Source: an uncultured Eubacteriales bacterium (GTDB taxonomy: Bacteria > Bacillota > Clostridia > Oscillospirales > Acutalibacteraceae). Taken from it: 64,000 nucleotides of DNA. Positions within the stretch are counted from its first letter, which is position 1. Each line of letters opens with the position of its first letter. Below, one piece after another: positions 46,309 through 54,967 of the stretch. The position numbers were made by a program, and so were the translations under genes. Below the pieces are notes generated by a model. It saw only the letters and a program-made list of their open reading frames with translations, searched no databases and was not told the origin of the DNA. The stretch spans positions 18,849 to 82,848 of the forward strand of contig OMZU01000024.1 of assembly GCA_900315605.1 (NCBI GenBank), in the 5' to 3' direction.

Positions 46309-46862
46309 TATACGTCTCTGATCCCACCGTACTTTTCGACCGGCTCTGAATTTGCTTTTGCAAAACCGTTTTTGACAAAATTTCGGGAGCTGAAAATGTT
46401 CTCAGGGTGGACTGTTGCCCAAACGCTTGTTTTACCATTTTCAATTGCGAAGCTTTTCAAAATCCCGATCAGGAGCGACTGGATGCCGTAACCCACAAAA
46501 TCCGGGTCTACAAAAACCGTGTCAAGCACACAGTCGCCACCTAAATACGGAGAATATTCAAAATCTGCGAATTTGCAAAGGCTTTGCGTGCTGTCGGGGT
46601 TTAAGATCAGATACGCGAAAGCGATCATTTTTTCACCGCTCATAACCGCGACCGCAGGGCTTCCGCACTCAAACGCCGATTCAAGCTCGGCGCGCGAGGT
46701 ATACGCAAACCATTCCTTTTGCTTCATTTCAGAATGAACCCTGTCTTGCAAAGCGAGGATCATGTCGATATCTTTTATATCGCAATTTTTTAGTTCCGCG
46801 TCAAGCGAGGGCTTGGTTTTGCTGTGCAGCGTTAAGCCGCTTTGGTTTTTTATATCGCTCAT
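46287..46862 (-). CDS. GNAT-family acetyltransferase
   Basis: The 191-residue protein has an N-terminal segment and a C-terminal GNAT fold: VLDTVFVDPDFVGYGIQSLLIGILKSFA is the acetyl-CoA-binding V-x-P-x-x-x-G-x-G-like region, followed by VHPENIFSSRNFVKNGF. The canonical R/Q-x-x-G-x-G/A is present as GYGIQS only in part. The substrate is unknown. It converges on the EamA gene. Confidence 0.8.
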   Translation of the reverse strand: MSDIKNQSGLTLHSKTKPSLDAELKNCDIKDIDMILALQDRVHSEMKQKEWFAYTSRAELESAFECGSPAVAVMSGEKMIAFAYLILNPDSTQSLCKFADFEYSPYLGGDCVLDTVFVDPDFVGYGIQSLLIGILKSFAIENGKTSVWATVHPENIFSSRNFVKNGFAKANSEPVEKYGGIRDVYYFDLCR

Positions 46863-46922
46863 AATATCACCCTTATTATAATTTTATCACACCATCACCT
46901 GATTAACAACCCGGAGGAAAGT

Positions 46923-47573
46923 ATGAAAACAAAAGGAATCATATCCGATATGGACGGCGTAATACTTGACACCGAAAAGCTTTACGTCCGCTTTTGGCGC
47001 GAGGCTGCAAGCTTCTACGGATTTCCCATGACCCTCGAACACGCCTTGGGGATCCGTTCGCTCTCGGGCAAGCTCGCCGAAGAAAAGCTACAGGGTTGGT
47101 TCGGCAAGGAGTTTGATTATAATGCAGTTCGGCAAAAGCGTATTGAGCTGATGGATGAATTTGTAAATCAAAACGGAGTGGAGCCAAAGCCCGGAGCAAA
47201 GGCTCTGCTAAGCTACATAAAAGACAACGGCTACGCCCTCGCGCTTGCGACCGCAACTCCGGTTGACAGAGCCGGGCGATACCTCAAATCGGTTGAGCTC
47301 TACAGCTTTTTTGACCAAATCGTAAGCGCGCGCGAGGTCAAGCGCGGCAAACCTGCCCCCGATATTTACCTTTGCGCGGCAAAGCGGCTGGGTCTTGACC
47401 CCAAAGAATGTATCGCGCTTGAGGATTCGCAAAACGGAATCCGCTCGGCGTTTGCGGCAGGCTGCAAAACAATTATGGTGCCCGACCTTGACCAACCCAC
47501 AGAAGAAATAATGCCGTTGCTTTTTGGGGTGGCAAACGGACTGGAGGACGTTATAAACATCGGAAAGCTCTGA
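46923..47573 (+). CDS. HAD-superfamily phosphatase (beta-phosphoglucomutase-like)
   Basis: The 216-residue protein has HAD motif I SDMDGVILDTE, motif II ATATP, and a helical cap from residue 18 to about 85. Motif III is KRGKPAPDIY and motif IV ALEDSQNGIRSAFAAG. Such enzymes dephosphorylate small sugars or convert beta-phosphoglucose; the substrate is not predictable. GGAGG before the ATG at 46,923 fixes the start. Confidence 0.9.
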   Translation: MKTKGIISDMDGVILDTEKLYVRFWREAASFYGFPMTLEHALGIRSLSGKLAEEKLQGWFGKEFDYNAVRQKRIELMDEFVNQNGVEPKPGAKALLSYIKDNGYALALATATPVDRAGRYLKSVELYSFFDQIVSAREVKRGKPAPDIYLCAAKRLGLDPKECIALEDSQNGIRSAFAAGCKTIMVPDLDQPTEEIMPLLFGVANGLEDVINIGKL

Positions 47574-47605
47574 TTTTCCGGTATAATACATAAGCGAGTG
47601 TAACA

Positions 47606-49306
47606 ATGGAATTTTTAACAACAATAGCAAACAACATCGACAACTTTATCTGGGGCTTGCCGATGATAATAATACTGATCGGAACCCACATTTATATGAC
47701 TGTGCGCACCAAGGGCGTACAGCGCAGGATAATTACGGGAATCAAGCTTTCCGTCACCAAAGACCCTGACGGCGACGGCGAAATCAGCCCGTTTCAGGCT
47801 CTGACGACCGCCCTTGCCTCAACGATCGGCACGGGAAATATAATCGGAGTAGGCACGGCGATCGCGCTTGGCGGCGCAGGAGCGGTGCTTTGGTGCTGGC
47901 TCACGGGCGTATTCGGAATCGCAACAAAATACGCCGAATCACTCATCGCGCTCAAATACCGCGTCAAGACCACCGACGGCAAAACGCTCGGCGGTGCAAT
48001 GTATGTGATCGAACGCGCGCTAAAGCCCAAAATAGGCGGCAAAAAAAGAAGCATGAAGTGGCTTGCCGTAGCGTTTGCTTTGTTTGCCGTGGTCGCCTCG
48101 TTTGGGATCGGCTGCGGAGTTCAGGCAAATGCGATCTCAAATGTTTTGGACAACGCCTTTAACCCGAATCTGACGCTTGAGCTCAGCTTTATGGGCTCCG
48201 ACAAATCCGGCGGAGCAGCCTTTGAGGGCTACGGAAAAATCTATGAAAACGGAAAATGGCAAGACTTTGACGGTGCAGACGGAAAGGTTTATTTCAAAAA
48301 TTCCCAAGGCTTGAACAGTCCCAGAATTTATTATACGGCAGACGGCAAATGGATGGGCGCAGCCATGAACGAAGCCGAGGACGCGCCGGATGTGTTCTTT
48401 GCCGAGATCCCGACAAACGCCGGGAACATAAGGTTTGAAGAAAAGGGGATCTCACTGGTCGCGCTTATTGCTGGAATAATCACCGCTTTGTGCATAGGAC
48501 TGGTGATCTTTGGAGGGATCGGCGCGATCTCAAGGGTGTGCGAGCTGCTTGTGCCGTTTATGGCGGTCATGTACGCAATAGGCTGCATAATAATTTTGTT
48601 CATCAACCGCGACGTTTTGCTCGAAACCCTGCGCGTGATAGTCACCTCCGCTTTTTCGTTCAAATCCTTCGGCGGCGGGATCATGGGCAGCGGCATCATG
48701 CTTGCGGCACGCTACGGAGTTGCGCGAGGTTTGTTCAGCAACGAGTCGGGAATGGGCTCCGCGCCTATCGTGGCTTCTGCGGCTCAGTCGCGCAACGCGG
48801 TCAGACAGGCGTTGATCTCTGCGACCGGAACCTTTTGGGACACAGTTGTTGTTTGCCTGATGACAGGTCTTGTGATCGTCAGCTCCTGCCTGAAAAATCC
48901 TAACATCAGCGCAGAAACCATTGAGGGCGGACGACTTACCTCTGCCGCGTTTGAACAAATCCCGATAATCGGAACGCCGATTTTGGTTGTAGGGATCGTG
49001 CTGTTCGCCTTTTCAACCATTCTTGGCTGGTCGTACTACGGCGAAAGCTGCATAGAATACATGTTTGGCAAAAAGGGAATAATTCCATACAGGCTGATTT
49101 TTGTTTTGATCCTCGTCATCGCGCCGATCACCGCGCTTGACCTTGTGTGGACGCTCTCTAATATTTTTAACGCGCTGATGTCTTTGCCGAATATTATCGC
49201 GATTTTCGCGCTCGCCCCATTGATTACGCGCGAAACAAGCTACTATCTGTACGGCAGACGGCTTGACGAATACGATCACACGCCGATCCCCGTGGTTGAC
49301 AAATAA
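47606..49306 (+). CDS. Sodium:alanine symporter (AgcS) with a large extra loop
   Basis: This 566-residue membrane protein imports alanine or glycine with sodium. Family motifs include SPFQALTTALASTIGTGNIIGV, NESGMGSAPIVASAAQ and TGTFWDTVVVCLMTG. AgcS proteins are normally about 450-490 residues. The excess is a hydrophilic stretch at residues about 186-281 (48,161-48,449), after the GVQANAIS motif, rich in Gly, Asp, Lys and aromatic residues. It sits where a short loop is expected and is probably extracytoplasmic. No coupled gene follows. Confidence 0.92.
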   Translation: MEFLTTIANNIDNFIWGLPMIIILIGTHIYMTVRTKGVQRRIITGIKLSVTKDPDGDGEISPFQALTTALASTIGTGNIIGVGTAIALGGAGAVLWCWLTGVFGIATKYAESLIALKYRVKTTDGKTLGGAMYVIERALKPKIGGKKRSMKWLAVAFALFAVVASFGIGCGVQANAISNVLDNAFNPNLTLELSFMGSDKSGGAAFEGYGKIYENGKWQDFDGADGKVYFKNSQGLNSPRIYYTADGKWMGAAMNEAEDAPDVFFAEIPTNAGNIRFEEKGISLVALIAGIITALCIGLVIFGGIGAISRVCELLVPFMAVMYAIGCIIILFINRDVLLETLRVIVTSAFSFKSFGGGIMGSGIMLAARYGVARGLFSNESGMGSAPIVASAAQSRNAVRQALISATGTFWDTVVVCLMTGLVIVSSCLKNPNISAETIEGGRLTSAAFEQIPIIGTPILVVGIVLFAFSTILGWSYYGESCIEYMFGKKGIIPYRLIFVLILVIAPITALDLVWTLSNIFNALMSLPNIIAIFALAPLITRETSYYLYGRRLDEYDHTPIPVVDK

Positions 49307-49320
49307 CATCTGCCGAATGC

Positions 49321-49343
49321 CTAAAGGGCACCTATAAAAAACA
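49321..49343 (+). repeat. Degenerate end of a 44,326-type element
   Basis: TAAAGGGCACCTATAAAAAAC resembles the element end TTAAGGGCACCTCTAAAAAT. It follows the AgcS gene closely; no matching inverted end is seen. Confidence 0.45.
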
Positions 49344-49355
49344 TATAAAAACTGA

Positions 49356-49387
49356 GAAGCCGAGCCTAATGAATCAGGCTCGGCTTC
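49356..49387 (+). terminator. Hairpin after the AgcS gene
   Basis: GAAGCCGAGCCT pairs perfectly with AGGCTCGGCTTC around an eight-base loop; the following sequence is CCTTACTTTAAT, a weak U-tract. Confidence 0.7.
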
Positions 49388-49586
49388 CCTTACTTTAATA
49401 ATGAGGGGGTGCAGGTCTCTTTTTCGACCTGCAATAAAAGAGGAGGGTAGAACATTATACTCGACGGTTGCGGTTCCGTCTTTTGAGTACACCTATATTA
49501 AACACCATTATTTTGATAGTTGTGTGAACTTATGTTGAAGAGTCGCTGAAATTTAAGAAAAAAGCAGATGAATAACAAAAAACTTG

Positions 49587-49598
49587 AAACAAACGTTT
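49587..49598. promoter_or_regulatory. Candidate LexA operator
   Basis: AAACAAACGTTT has inverted AAAC/GTTT half-sites with four-base spacing, one base per half away from the Gram-positive SOS box core GAAC-N4-GTTC. It overlaps the -35 of the lexA promoter, fitting autoregulation. Confidence 0.5.
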
Positions 49599-49625
49599 GA
49601 TTTTTTGCGATTTGTGTGTTATAAT
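49597..49625 (+). promoter_or_regulatory. Promoter of lexA
   Basis: TTGATT, 17 nt, TATAAT, 33 nt upstream of the lexA start codon. Confidence 0.85.
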
Positions 49626-49657
49626 ATTTGCATAAATATATAAAGGGGCGAAAAGCC

Positions 49658-50245
49658 ATGAAGCCGCTTAACAAAACCCAACAAAGAATCCTTGAGTTTA
49701 TCAAAGAACGTTCTGCGGAAAACCGCATCCCCTCAATTCGTGAAATATGCGATGAAATCGGGCTCAGCTCAACCTCGACCGTACATTATCACCTCAACGC
49801 CCTTGAAGAAAAGGGCTTTATAACCCGCGAGCACGGACTGAACAGATGCATAAAGATCGTCGGCGAAGAAAAATCCGTAGCTGTTCCGGTAATGGGACGC
49901 GTTGCCGCCGGTATGCCTATCCTTGCAGTTGAGGACATCGAGTGTTATGTACCCGTGCCCGAAAAGCTCTCGCACGGAAGGGAGCTTTTTGCCCTTAGGA
50001 TCCAGGGCGACAGCATGATCAACGCCGGGATACTTGACGGCGATATCGTGATCGTCAACCGCTCTCCTGTTGCCGAAAACGGAGAAATAGCGGTGGCTCT
50101 TGTCGGAGATGAGGCAACTGTAAAAAGGTTTTACAAAGAAAACGGACATTTCAGGCTTCAGCCCGAGAACGATAACTATGAGCCGATAATCGTCGAACAG
50201 GTGGTACTGCTCGGAAAGGTGATTTCGGTCGTCAGATACTATTGA
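49658..50245 (+). CDS. lexA: SOS response repressor LexA
   Basis: LexA represses DNA damage genes until RecA triggers self-cleavage. The 195-residue protein has a winged helix (IPSIREICDEIGLSSTSTVHYHL), the cleavage-site region VAAGMP, the catalytic Ser in GDSMINAGILDGD and the Lys in ATVKRF. The start is the ATG at 49658 behind AAAGGGG. A possible operator overlaps the promoter. Confidence 0.96.
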   Translation: MKPLNKTQQRILEFIKERSAENRIPSIREICDEIGLSSTSTVHYHLNALEEKGFITREHGLNRCIKIVGEEKSVAVPVMGRVAAGMPILAVEDIECYVPVPEKLSHGRELFALRIQGDSMINAGILDGDIVIVNRSPVAENGEIAVALVGDEATVKRFYKENGHFRLQPENDNYEPIIVEQVVLLGKVISVVRYY

Positions 50246-50259
50246 TTTGAGAGGTCTTT

Positions 50260-50841
50260 ATGAACATTTGTGTTTTCGGCTCCTCCAGCGAGCAAATTGA
50301 AAAAAAATATCTTGATTCTGCCCAAAGCCTGGGCGCGGCGATCGCGGCGCGCGGCTGGGGGCTGATCTTCGGAGCGGGAAAATACGGAGTTATGGGAGCT
50401 GTTGCCCGTGGCGCAGCAGAGAAAAACGGCGTCATTGTCGGCGTAAGCCCCGAGTTTTTTAAGGAACTAAACGTTTTGCGCTATGATTGCACCGAACTTG
50501 TTTTCACCGATACCATGCGCGAGCGCAAAGGAGTTATGGAGGACAGAGCCGACGCCTTTGTGATTTGCCCCGGAGGAATCGGGACCTTTGAAGAATTTTT
50601 TGAGGTCATAACCCTAAAGCAGCTTGAACAGCACTCAAAGCCCATAATAATATATAACGTGGGCGGCTACTACGACCCAATGCTCGAAATGATGAATATT
50701 TCGATCGGACAGGATTTTATGAGCCACGACGTAACAAAGCTGTATGAGGTTGTTGACACCGAGCGCGAGGTGCTTGACCATATCGAAAACTACGTGCCGT
50801 TCTCATACAACAAATATAAGGTCAGCTCTAAAAATTCATAG
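50260..50841 (+). CDS. LOG-family protein (TIGR00730, phosphoribohydrolase-like)
   Basis: This 193-residue Rossmann-like protein has the LOG signature PGGIGTFEEFFEV and GLIFGAGKYGVMGAVARGA. LOG enzymes release free bases from nucleoside 5'-monophosphates; many bacterial members were mis-called lysine decarboxylases. GAGAGG precedes the ATG. The last four or five residues (SSKNS) and the TAG stop are supplied by a copy of the 44,326-type repeat, as in the thioesterase at 30.5 kb. Confidence 0.88.
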   Translation: MNICVFGSSSEQIEKKYLDSAQSLGAAIAARGWGLIFGAGKYGVMGAVARGAAEKNGVIVGVSPEFFKELNVLRYDCTELVFTDTMRERKGVMEDRADAFVICPGGIGTFEEFFEVITLKQLEQHSKPIIIYNVGGYYDPMLEMMNISIGQDFMSHDVTKLYEVVDTEREVLDHIENYVPFSYNKYKVSSKNS

Positions 50842-50852
50842 CTGCCCATAAA
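50823..50852 (-). repeat. Terminal fragment of the 44,326-type element inside a coding end
   Basis: AGCTCTAAAAATTCATAGCT and the following GCCCATA match the complement of the right end of the 44,326-44,460 element. It provides the final codons and stop of the LOG-family gene. Confidence 0.7.
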
Positions 50853-50867
50853 AAACGGAGGACAAAA

Positions 50868-51041
50868 ATGGCTGATTGCTGCGAAAAATGTGCGCACTAC
50901 ATAACCGATGAAGAATTTGGAGATTATTGTGCGCTTGATCTTGATGAGGACGAAATGGCGCGGTTTTTGACCCAAAGCATGGACAACTGCAATTATTTTC
51001 AGCTTTATGATGAATACAAGATCGTGCGTAAGCAAAACTGA
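50868..51041 (+). CDS. DUF6472-like small Cys-rich protein
   Basis: This 57-residue protein begins MADCCEKCAHYITDEEFGDY and has five Cys, probably binding a metal. The central DLDEDEMARFL and the C-terminal YFQLYDEYKIVRKQ are features I associate with the DUF6472 family of Clostridia, whose function is unknown. GGAGG lies eight bases before the ATG. It follows the LOG gene in the same direction and is too short for many gene callers. Confidence 0.8.
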   Translation: MADCCEKCAHYITDEEFGDYCALDLDEDEMARFLTQSMDNCNYFQLYDEYKIVRKQN

Positions 51042-51109
51042 GGCAACAAAGCTCAGCTTGTGTTGCAGCTAATAAAAATGGCTTATACAGTCAGGAAAAG
51101 AGGTCATAA

Positions 51110-51949
51110 ATGAATACAAACAACTCGCCAACCAAACGAAAAAGCTCGTTTCTGTCGTCAAACCCCGTAATGCGGCGACTCGACAGGATCAGTGACTATT
51201 CGCCGTCAAACTCCGCCACCTACGGAGGTATCACCGCAAAAACCGCATATTTCATCCTTTTCACAGTTGTGGGGATCATTGTTCATCTGATTATGGCAGA
51301 GAAGCTGGCTGCCGGTGATCCTGTTAATATCAACTACAAGGGCTTTGAAATCCAAATGTATTCAAATGAGGTCATCGCGCTCGGAGCGTCTGTTGTTCTT
51401 GCGATCGTCTTTCAGCTTTTAGCGTTTTTTGTAAAGGTGACAATCCCCGTAACGGGCGCGCTGTACTGCGTCACCCAAGGCTATTTCATCTCGTTTTTGG
51501 TGTTCAAGGTGCTAAAGGGCTATGAATATCTCGGCGCACTCGCCCTCGTTATCACCCTTGTGATAATCATGGTAATGGCGATCCTGTACTGCACCGGCAT
51601 AGTCCGAGTGACCAAGAAATTCAAGATGGTCATGACTACCCTGTTTATCACGGTCGTTTCTACCACTCTTATCAGCGTTGCCGGATATTTCATTCCGCTG
51701 ACAAGACCGCTTGTAACCGCGCTGAGCCAAAACATTTTGTTCTCGATCGGAACCTCGGTTGTGTTTATCATAATCGCAGCACTGTTCTTGATTTGTGATT
51801 TTGACACGATCGACCACGTTGTCAGCGACAAGCTGCCCAAAAAGTATGAGTGGCAGGCGGCGTTCGGTCTTGCATTCACCGTTATCTGGATCTACCTCAA
51901 GGTGCTCGACATCATTTTGACGATCGCCGGCAACAAAAAGGATTCGTAA
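51110..51949 (+). CDS. Bax inhibitor-1/YccA-like membrane protein
   Basis: The 279-residue protein has a hydrophilic N-terminus (SNPVMRRLDRISDYS, then ATYGGITAKTAYFILF), about seven membrane segments and the C-terminal signature DFDTIDHVVSDKLPKKYEWQAAFGL. This pattern fits the bacterial Bax-inhibitor-like group (PF12811 type). Relatives act as pH-sensitive cation leak channels or protease modulators; the role here is unknown. AGAGGT precedes the ATG. Confidence 0.85.
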   Translation: MNTNNSPTKRKSSFLSSNPVMRRLDRISDYSPSNSATYGGITAKTAYFILFTVVGIIVHLIMAEKLAAGDPVNINYKGFEIQMYSNEVIALGASVVLAIVFQLLAFFVKVTIPVTGALYCVTQGYFISFLVFKVLKGYEYLGALALVITLVIIMVMAILYCTGIVRVTKKFKMVMTTLFITVVSTTLISVAGYFIPLTRPLVTALSQNILFSIGTSVVFIIIAALFLICDFDTIDHVVSDKLPKKYEWQAAFGLAFTVIWIYLKVLDIILTIAGNKKDS

Positions 51950-51978
51950 ATTTATCAGAGTTTCCTATTAATAACACA

Positions 51979-52013
51979 CAAAAAGAGGCTGCCGCGTTAC
52001 TGCGACAGCCTCT
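51979..52013 (-). terminator. Terminator of the DUF6465-like gene
   Basis: On the minus strand AGAGGCTG-T-CGC pairs with GCG-G-CAGCCTCT around AGTAAC and is followed by TTTTTG. Confidence 0.82.
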
Positions 52014-52049
52014 GATCGTACTTGAAAATGTGTGTTAAAAAAGCTTTGA

Positions 52050-52376
52050 TTAGCAGAAGAAAACGTCCATTTCTTTCTCTTCGCCGTCAGCAACGAAGTA
52101 AGCCTTGCTCTCTTCGGGCTTGAGATAAACAGAGATTTCCTTTGCGTCCTTGCCGTTTGTTGCTTTGATGTTTTCGATAACCTCGTCAACAGAAACCTGA
52201 ACTCCGCCAAACTCGATGAAGAAGTCAACCTTTGTTGCGGCAGGCTTCTTTGGAGCTGTCTTTTTGGGAGCTGCTTTCTTTGCAGGAGCTTTTTTCTCGG
52301 CAACCTTCTTCTCGGCTGCCTTGGTGGTTGTTTCCTTCTCGGCTGTCTTAGCGGCAGCCTTCTTTGTTGTTGCCAT
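52050..52376 (-). CDS. DUF6465-like protein with histone-H1-like Lys/Ala tail
   Basis: The 108-residue protein has two parts. Residues 1-48 are a Lys/Ala/Pro/Thr-rich low-complexity segment (AAEKKVAEKKAPAKKAAPKK) like bacterial histone H1-type tails, likely to bind nucleic acid non-specifically. Residues 49-108 form a compact domain (VDFFIEFGGVQVSVDEVIENI, then VYLKPEESKAYFV) of the DUF6465 type. The function is unknown. A perfect consensus promoter and a strong terminator suggest high single-gene expression. Confidence 0.8.
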   Translation of the reverse strand: MATTKKAAAKTAEKETTTKAAEKKVAEKKAPAKKAAPKKTAPKKPAATKVDFFIEFGGVQVSVDEVIENIKATNGKDAKEISVYLKPEESKAYFVADGEEKEMDVFFC

Positions 52377-52452
52377 AAAAATCCTTCTTTCAAATCCAAA
52401 ATTATACTGTAAATTTTAAGGGCATTTTGTTAAAAAATCCGCCTTTAGTCTA

Positions 52453-52481
52453 ATTATACCGTTGCAAAAAAAAATTGTCAA
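52453..52481 (-). promoter_or_regulatory. Perfect-consensus promoter of the DUF6465-like gene
   Basis: On the minus strand TTGACA, 17 nt, TATAAT, with a leader of about 70 nt. It lies in the 433-bp divergent gap; the rest of that gap (52,482-52,670) shows nothing I recognise. Confidence 0.9.
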
Positions 52482-52672
52482 TAAATACAAATTATTTTCG
52501 GCGGTTAATACATATTTGCAAATAATATATTTTTTCATTGAGCACTTTTCACAATAAACTATGTAATATTTTGTAGATAATTCCGCCTTGACAATCTTTT
52601 TTGACCTTTGCGATTTTGGGCTGCGCCCGACCTTGGCTCACAAAACCGAGGCACAGATTTCAGAATTGTAAA

Positions 52673-52701
52673 TTGAAAACACCTCTCCTGTATGTTACAA
52701 T
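52673..52701 (+). promoter_or_regulatory. Promoter of the AEC permease gene
   Basis: TTGAAA, 17 nt, TACAAT, about 110 nt upstream of the start. The leader is GC-rich with CACCGCAGGATCTGC and GCGGTGTTGCCGC able to pair (CACCGC/GCGGTG). Confidence 0.65.
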
Positions 52702-52809
52702 AAAATAAGTGTAAGTCAGCACCGCAGGATCTGCACAGCCCGATCATGCGGTGTTGCCGCAAATAACGCGCGCCGCATTTTGTGCGCAGCCGTAAAGAAG
52801 GAAATTGTT

Positions 52810-53736
52810 TTGACAGATAGCTTTTTGATGATTGCCGAGCAGGTGCTTGTGCTGTTTGTGCTGATAGCTGTGGGCTTTGCCTGCGGAAAAAAAGGCTTGC
52901 TGACCGAGCACGCGTCCAAAAAAATGACAGATATCGTGCTCTATGTTGTCACACCATGCGTAATGATATCGGCGTTTCAGCGCGAGTTTTCTTTTGAACT
53001 GTTGGGCAAGACCTTGATCGCCGCGGTCGTTGCCGCGCTGATAATCGTCGGCTCAATATTTATTTCGATTCTGATTTTTCGCGACAAAAACGAGGCACGA
53101 AAAAAGGTTTTGCGATTTTCGGTGGTTTTCTCAAACTGCGGCTTTATGTCGCTGCCTCTTCAAAAGGCGATCCTCGGCAACGACGGCTGGTTTTACGGAT
53201 CGATTTTCGTTGCGGTTTTCAATGTCTTTGTGTGGACGTACGGTCTGGCTTCCATGAGCGGAGACATCAAGCAGCTCTCTATCAAGAAGCTCGCATTCAA
53301 CCCCGGTATCGTGGGAGTTGCAGTCGCGCTTGTTTTGTTCGTTTGCAGGATAAGTCTTCCTAATGTCATCAGCTTGCCTGTGGAGTACCTTTCAAGCCTG
53401 AACACTCCGCTGCCAATGCTGATAATCGGCTTCTATCTTTCGCGTGCAAACCTAAAAAAAGCTTTCGGCGACCGCTGGGTTTACCTTGCAATGCTGATCC
53501 GCTTGGTCGTTATCCCTGCTGTCGCATTGCTCGCAATGGTTGTGCTTAGGCTCGACAGCACAATGACGGTTGCGTTTATCATCGCTTCCTCAGCACCGAC
53601 AGCCGCTACAACAACAATGTTTGCGGCAAAGTTCAACAGGGACTCAGAGCTTTCGGTTAGCATAGTCGCAGCCTCGACCTTGGTTTCAATAGCAACAATG
53701 CCGCCGATAGTAGCCTTGGCGCAGACCCTGACTTAA
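52810..53736 (+). CDS. AEC-family (auxin efflux carrier-like) permease
   Basis: This protein of about 308 residues has ten hydrophobic segments with the AEC pattern: VLFVLIAVGFACGKKGLLTEHASKKMTDIVLYVVTPCVMISAF at the start, FSNCGFMSLPL centrally and SSAPTAATTTMFA near the end. AEC carriers move organic anions or amino acids; the substrate is unknown. I prefer the TTG start at 52,810 (AAGGAA five bases upstream) to the TTG at 52,780. The start is uncertain. Confidence 0.88.
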   Translation: MTDSFLMIAEQVLVLFVLIAVGFACGKKGLLTEHASKKMTDIVLYVVTPCVMISAFQREFSFELLGKTLIAAVVAALIIVGSIFISILIFRDKNEARKKVLRFSVVFSNCGFMSLPLQKAILGNDGWFYGSIFVAVFNVFVWTYGLASMSGDIKQLSIKKLAFNPGIVGVAVALVLFVCRISLPNVISLPVEYLSSLNTPLPMLIIGFYLSRANLKKAFGDRWVYLAMLIRLVVIPAVALLAMVVLRLDSTMTVAFIIASSAPTAATTTMFAAKFNRDSELSVSIVAASTLVSIATMPPIVALAQTLT

Positions 53737-53797
53737 CAGACGGTTGCCTGATTTTATAAAATTCGTAATTTTCTCAAATTTTTCGTGAGGTGAAAAA

Positions 53798-54808
53798 ATG
53801 CCGAGAAGCTCTATGCAGAAGCAGAAGCTTTTATATCTCCAAAAAATAATGCTCGAAAAAACCGACGAAGCTCACGGGCTGACTGTTGTGCAGCTGGAGG
53901 AAGAGCTTGCGCGCTACGGGATCGCGGCAAGCCGAAAGGCGTTGTATGACGATTTAAAGATCCTTGATGAAAGCGGCTTGGATGTTTGCAGCACACGCAC
54001 CAAAACCGTGAAGTACTATGTAGGCAGCAGAGATTTTGAGATCCCGGAGCTAAAGCTGCTTGTTGACGCGATCCAAAGCTCAAAATTTATCACCAGAAAA
54101 AAGAGTCTGAGCCTGATAAAAAAACTTGGCAAGCTTGTCAGCGAAAACGAAGCCAAACAGCTTGTAAGGCAGGTGTATGTGTCCAACCGCGTAAAAAATG
54201 TAAACGAGAGGATATATTATAACGTTGACAAGATTTATGCGGCTATTTCGGGAGATAAGCAGATCTCGTTTATTTACTATATGTGGCAGGTCAACTTTGG
54301 CGGAGATCTGGACAAAAGGATCGTTCGCATTCCGCGCAAAAACGGAGAAAGATACTGCGTTTCGCCGTGGGCACTTTGCTGGGATGATGAAAACTATTAT
54401 TTGGTCGCCTATGACAGCACGGCTGATATGATAAAGCACTACCGGGTTGACAAAATGGAGGATATCATTGTCACAGAAGCTGCGCGCGACGGCGACAGGC
54501 AGTTTGAAAAATTTGATATCGTCCGTTACACCAAAGGGGTGTTCTCAATGTTCGGCGGCGAAGAAACCGAAATCACGCTCAGCGTTGACAACAGCCTTGT
54601 GGGGGTCATTGCCGACCGGTTTGGCTCGGATGTTTTTATATCGCGCGAAAGCGACGAAAGCTTCAGAGTCAATATCAGGGTGATGTTGAGCGATCAATTC
54701 TATGCGTGGTTGTTTGGATTGGGCAACAAAGTGAAAATAATATCCCCTAAAACAGCAATAAATGGCTTAAAAAACAAAATATCGCATATTTATGACATAT
54801 ATATGTAG
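53798..54808 (+). CDS. WYL-domain transcriptional regulator
   Basis: The 336-residue protein has an N-terminal winged helix (residues about 10-70; TVVQLEEELARYGIAASRKALYDDLKIL) and a WYL domain with the core RYCVSPWALCWDDENYYLVAYD and HYRVDKMEDI. A C-terminal WCX segment follows. WYL domains sense nucleotides or nucleic acids and control DNA damage or defence genes in known cases. GAGGTG precedes the ATG. It lies 60 bp after the AEC gene, so either could be its target; no defence genes are nearby. Confidence 0.92.
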   Translation: MPRSSMQKQKLLYLQKIMLEKTDEAHGLTVVQLEEELARYGIAASRKALYDDLKILDESGLDVCSTRTKTVKYYVGSRDFEIPELKLLVDAIQSSKFITRKKSLSLIKKLGKLVSENEAKQLVRQVYVSNRVKNVNERIYYNVDKIYAAISGDKQISFIYYMWQVNFGGDLDKRIVRIPRKNGERYCVSPWALCWDDENYYLVAYDSTADMIKHYRVDKMEDIIVTEAARDGDRQFEKFDIVRYTKGVFSMFGGEETEITLSVDNSLVGVIADRFGSDVFISRESDESFRVNIRVMLSDQFYAWLFGLGNKVKIISPKTAINGLKNKISHIYDIYM

Positions 54809-54856
54809 TTGTGTTAATAGATATTTGTTGTTTTTTGTCGAATATGAAAATTATCA

Positions 54857-54885
54857 TTGACCAAATGGCTTTTTTTGGTTATAAT
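54857..54885 (+). promoter_or_regulatory. Promoter of the AraC-family gene
   Basis: TTGACC, 17 nt, TATAAT, about 82 nt upstream of the start codon. Confidence 0.85.
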
Positions 54886-54967
54886 TAAAGAATAGGAATA
54901 GCACAATGCTGTATTTTATTCCACATATTTTAACATTATATAATAATTACTCAAAAGTGGTGAGTTT

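Noticed and set aside
52050-52376. True histone-like nucleoid protein
   Set aside because: The Lys/Ala-rich tail is suggestive, but the other half matches a DUF6465-type domain and no HU or H1 core is visible.
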